Of a stretch of 8,497 bases of DNA, positions 6,941-8,497 are shown piece by piece. The position numbers and the translations under genes are program-made. The stretch lies in assembly GCA_028711875.1 (NCBI GenBank), contig JAQTRJ010000076.1, positions 1-8,497 on the forward strand, read 5' to 3'. How positions within the stretch are numbered: position 1 is the stretch's first letter; the number at the start of each line of letters is the position of its first letter. Source of the DNA: a bacterium. Its GTDB lineage: Bacteria > Electryoneota > RPQS01. Below the pieces are notes generated by a model. The model saw nothing but the letters and a program-made list of their open reading frames with translations. It did not search any database and had not been told where the DNA came from.

Positions 6941-7118
6941 TCGTTCCAATTCCAATTCGAGAGGTCTCGAGATTATTTGGGCAGACTCCCAGCGCCAGAG
7001 GCCAACACCGGCACGCCATTGGGCTGACCCGTGAGGGTCGCCCGCGACGCGGCAAACGGCGAAGTGAACGTGGAGGGACGCTGGGTCATCGAAAAGTGGT
7101 CTCTTGGTCTTCAAGGTT
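6907..7118 (-). ncRNA. Putative riboswitch/attenuator leader RNA upstream of the MATE gene (or stand-alone small RNA)
   Basis: A transcript of about 210 nt is delimited by the sigma70 promoter at 7153-7125 and the terminator at 6940-6907, with no convincing ORF inside. Visible pairings (minus-strand RNA): CCCAGCG (7085-7079) with CGCTGGG (6994-6988) closes a domain. Within it, CAC/CGCC (7066-7058) can pair with GGCG/GTG (7017-7006), and the apical hairpin GGGCGACCC-TCAC-GGGTCAGCCC occupies 7043-7021 with one bulged A. GTGCCGGTGTTGG (7014-7002) can alternatively pair with CCACCGCCGGACAC (6939-6926): 12 pairs, one bulge and one mismatch. That would capture the terminator's 5' arm, as an antiterminator would. 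The 5' end carries AGACCAAGAGACCA and the 3' side AATTGGAATTGG. I do not recognise FMN, TPP, SAM, cobalamin, lysine, Mn or guanidine-I consensus elements, nor SRP RNA, RNase P or tmRNA. A 6S-like RNA is not excluded. Confidence 0.6.
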
Positions 7119-7124
7119 TTCCGG

Positions 7125-7153
7125 AGTATAACAAAGCGTGGCGAAGAAGTCAA
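7125..7153 (-). promoter_or_regulatory. Sigma70-type promoter for the MATE leader
   Basis: Minus strand: TTGACT (7153-7148; consensus TTGACA), exactly 17 bp, then TATACT (7130-7125; consensus TATAAT). Predicted transcription start is near 7118. Each hexamer differs from consensus at one position and the spacing is optimal. Paired with the downstream terminator it delimits a discrete RNA. Confidence 0.8.
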
Positions 7154-7509
7154 GGGGAGCAAAGATTTTTTTTCGCGCGGAGTGGCGATTCCCGACGCTC
7201 GCGCTGTTTTCCCGTTCGGGAGAGGATGGGGTGGGCGCGCGTACCCAGAATGACACACTTTTCATTTTTTTACGGCGCCATTGCGGGTCTGGAGAGTCAC
7301 CACCGGAATGACCGGCTGTTTGCCTGCGCATCACCCGGCTCGGCGTGCCGTTTAAGCTCGCCTCACAGCGTGGAACTTCCCGGGTGAAAAAGGTGTCTCA
7401 GAGTCATCGGCCTGTCCATCCCCAACACCGGAAACAGCGGCAGTATCATCCCGCCGGGTGGTTTTTTCCCTTTCACAGCTTCAGAACCGCAGCGACACCT
7501 GACTTCAAA
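7154..7509. other. Intergenic stretch without a supported gene
   Basis: Open frames here on both strands have no family resemblance, no ribosome sites and run across repeats and the promoter. Visible items: a palindrome CCCGTTCGGG at 7211-7220 followed by AGAGGATGGGG, resembling a common dispersed intergenic palindrome; a CCCGGCTCGGCG block near 7333 shared with 2262-2273; and an imperfect GC-rich stem (about 7424-7460) followed by six T (7462-7467), a weak plus-strand terminator candidate. Confidence 0.5.
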
Positions 7510-7525
7510 TTCAATAAGTATTGAA
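7510..7525. promoter_or_regulatory. AT-rich palindrome upstream of the sigma54 promoter
   Basis: TTCAAT-AAGT-ATTGAA is a perfect 6-bp inverted repeat in an AT-rich patch (about 7501-7550) that stands out from the GC-rich surroundings. It ends 24 bp before the -24 element. It could be an activator or IHF-type bending site, or an operator. Function is inferred from position only. Confidence 0.35.
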
Positions 7526-7549
7526 AATTTATGTACTTAGCATATCTAC

Positions 7550-7565
7550 TGGCGCGGGATTTGCA
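7550..7565 (+). promoter_or_regulatory. Sigma54 (RpoN)-type promoter
   Basis: TGGCGCG-GGAT-TTGCA matches the -24/-12 consensus TGGCACG-N4-TTGCA at all but one conserved position. The invariant GG (7551-7552) and GC (7563-7564) are separated by the required 10 bp. The predicted start is about 7576. The next clear plus-strand gene is the PEGA protein at 7921, so its leader would be about 345 nt. Sigma54 promoters need an enhancer-binding activator; no such gene is in the window. Confidence 0.6.
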
Positions 7566-7644
7566 CTATAGCGGAGCATGATCGCCATGATGTGCTCCAA
7601 CTTCATTTCCGGCTTGCAATTTTGCCGTCTTTTTGCTAAACTGT

Positions 7645-7896
7645 ATGGCCTTCTATACTCCACGTCAAGTTCATGTTCCGGAGGTGACGGACATTCTCCA
7701 CGGTTATCGTGTTTGAACGAATCTAAGCGTACATCCGAAGCCGTTTCGTCGGATGATCATCGTGGTCGCGTATCTCTATGTCCGTCTGCCGGAAGGTGAC
7801 CCTCTCACCTCCAGTTTCCACTCTGTCGTTCGCAATCCCGCTCGCTCTTGCGCCCCTTGCGCGCGCCGAGGCCGAGTTTTCTCTGTATTGGTGTAA
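7645..7896 (+). other. Two short in-frame open frames ahead of the PEGA gene; doubtful
   Basis: ATG 7645 opens a 23-aa frame (MAFYTPRQVHVPEVTDILHG...) ending in TGA at 7714-7716. After the stop the same frame stays open to TAA 7894-7896, with an ATG at 7753 giving 47 aa beginning MIIVVAYLYVRLPEG. Composition of the first is protein-like, but neither has a Shine-Dalgarno and I recognise no family. Alternatives are a leader peptide, a decayed gene, or chance. The region also contains hairpins CATCCGA/TCGGATG (7732-7738 and 7749-7755) and AGGTGA/TCACCT (7794-7799 and 7805-7810), so it may instead be a structured leader. Confidence 0.2.
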
Positions 7897-7920
7897 AAGG
7901 AATCTGCCGGGCTGTCCCTG

Positions 7921-8497
7921 ATGTTTCGAGCCGTGATCTGGATTCTGGCGGCGACGCTGTTGGTGTTTGCCGCCTATCTGTCCTACGAGGCGTGGAAACC
8001 CGCCCCGCAGGGACGGCTTGACGTCGTTTCCGATCCGCCCGGCGCGGAGATTTGGCTCGATTCGGTGGCCACCGGTTTCCGAACTGGCAGTGGGCCGCTT
8101 CCGCTCTCGCCGCGCAGTTATTCCGTCTCGGTGAAGGCGGACACGCTCGCCTTCGAGCCTCCCGAGCTGACCGTGACGATTCGCCGCGGGGAAACCACGA
8201 CCGTGCGGTTTCTGGCGCGCACGGCGGAAGACACGCTGACGGCGGCCGAGACTCCCGCACCCGTGACGACCGAGCCGGCCGTGACGGAAGCGCTTCCGGT
8301 CAGCGCGGACACTTCGGCACCGGTGACGGAGGAGCGTCCGCCGACCGTCGCACCCGACGCTCCGGTCGCGGCCATTCCGTCCCCGGAAACCGCACCGCCG
8401 AGCGCCGTCGAGCCGAGTCAGCCCGTCCGCGAAACGCCGGCGGCGGATACTCTCTCACAACCTGTGGGCGAACCCCCGCGCGCGGCGACGCCTCGGG
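7921..8497 (+). CDS. Membrane-anchored PEGA-domain protein (3' end off the window)
   Basis: 192 codons are visible from ATG 7921, open to the right edge; an in-frame TAA at 7894 excludes a longer start. Residues 5-20 (VIWILAATLLVFAAYL) are a single N-terminal transmembrane segment or uncleaved signal anchor. Residues ~31-100 resemble a PEGA domain: GRLDVVSDPPGAEIWLD is the typical opening (beta strand, PxGAxVxxD), and RSYSVSVKA plus a closing TVTIRRGETTTVRFLA fit the fold. From ~101 on the chain is low complexity, rich in Pro, Thr, Ala, Glu and Val, a likely extended linker across periplasm or cell surface to a domain beyond the window. PEGA domains are usually found in envelope-associated proteins; the precise role is unknown. 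No Shine-Dalgarno is obvious. It may be driven by the sigma54 promoter at 7550, and is divergent from the MATE unit. Confidence 0.8.
   Translation, partial: MFRAVIWILAATLLVFAAYLSYEAWKPAPQGRLDVVSDPPGAEIWLDSVATGFRTGSGPLPLSPRSYSVSVKADTLAFEPPELTVTIRRGETTTVRFLARTAEDTLTAAETPAPVTTEPAVTEALPVSADTSAPVTEERPPTVAPDAPVAAIPSPETAPPSAVEPSQPVRETPAADTLSQPVGEPPRAATPR

Noticed and set aside
5733..7055. A 440-aa minus-strand frame overlapping the MATE gene
   Set aside because: It is Arg/Ala-rich, a shifted reading of the MATE gene, and runs through the leader and terminator; the MATE frame has clear family motifs and membrane helices.
7031..7090. Possible tmRNA tag-like stretch GGCAAACGGCGAAG on the plus strand
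   Set aside because: No downstream tag ending, no tRNA-like acceptor domain and no stop in the right place; chance resemblance.
6875..7258. A 127-aa minus-strand frame over the MATE leader
   Set aside because: It crosses a strong promoter and an intrinsic terminator, has no ribosome site and no recognisable family; the region is better explained as leader RNA.
7578..7799. A 73-aa plus-strand frame just after the sigma54 promoter
   Set aside because: Its start would lie at the transcription start itself with GGAG upstream of that start; composition is Ser/Cys-rich and unlike a known family.
7805..8375. Minus-strand frames of 151 and 85 aa opposite the PEGA gene
   Set aside because: Shadows of the plus-strand PEGA frame and its low-complexity tail; no start signals.

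Overview
The window looks like chromosomal DNA from a GC-rich, probably uncultured bacterium of the wider FCB assemblage (Bacteroidota/Fibrobacterota relatives and candidate phyla such as Zixibacteria, Eisenbacteria or KSB1). The basis is two large secreted proteins built of Ycf48/BNR-type beta-propeller repeats, each ending in a FlgD-like sorting domain with the YPNPFNP motif, plus a PEGA-domain protein. This placement is inferred; there is no rRNA or other taxonomic marker. I see no tRNA, rRNA, CRISPR array, transposase or phage gene.

Left part (1-4941, all minus strand): two paralogous secreted propeller proteins with a small tRNA-modification gene (trmO) between them. In transcription order they are propeller gene 2 (4941 to 2764), trmO (up to 2763, ending 2296) and propeller gene 1 (2127 to beyond the left edge). 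Each propeller protein has a signal peptide, 14 repeats (perhaps two seven-bladed propellers) and a C-terminal sorting domain. Gene 2 is broken by an in-frame TGA at codon 98, inside an apparent 30-nt insertion. trmO has lost any normal start codon in front of its conserved N-terminus and lies in the same frame as gene 2, directly after its TGA stop.

Intergenic 4942-5431: no gene, but direct repeats, perfect hairpins and degenerate copies of a GC-rich motif also found upstream of propeller gene 1. A 124-bp palindromic element (2169-2292) sits between propeller gene 1 and trmO.

Centre (5432-7153, minus strand): a complete MATE-family efflux transporter. Upstream of it are a near-consensus sigma70 promoter (TTGACT-N17-TATACT), a leader of about 210 nt with several possible helices, and a strong intrinsic terminator 57 nt before the start codon. 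A segment of the leader can pair with the 5' arm of the terminator stem. This is the architecture of a transcription-attenuating riboswitch, but I do not recognise the aptamer class. It is the most interesting element in the window.

Right part (7154-8497): a gene-poor divergent region with a near-consensus sigma54 promoter on the plus strand (7550-7565) behind an AT-rich palindrome, then a membrane-anchored PEGA-domain protein (7921 to beyond the right edge) with a Pro/Thr/Ala/Glu-rich tail. The MATE unit and the PEGA gene are divergently transcribed from the roughly 770-bp region between 7153 and 7921.
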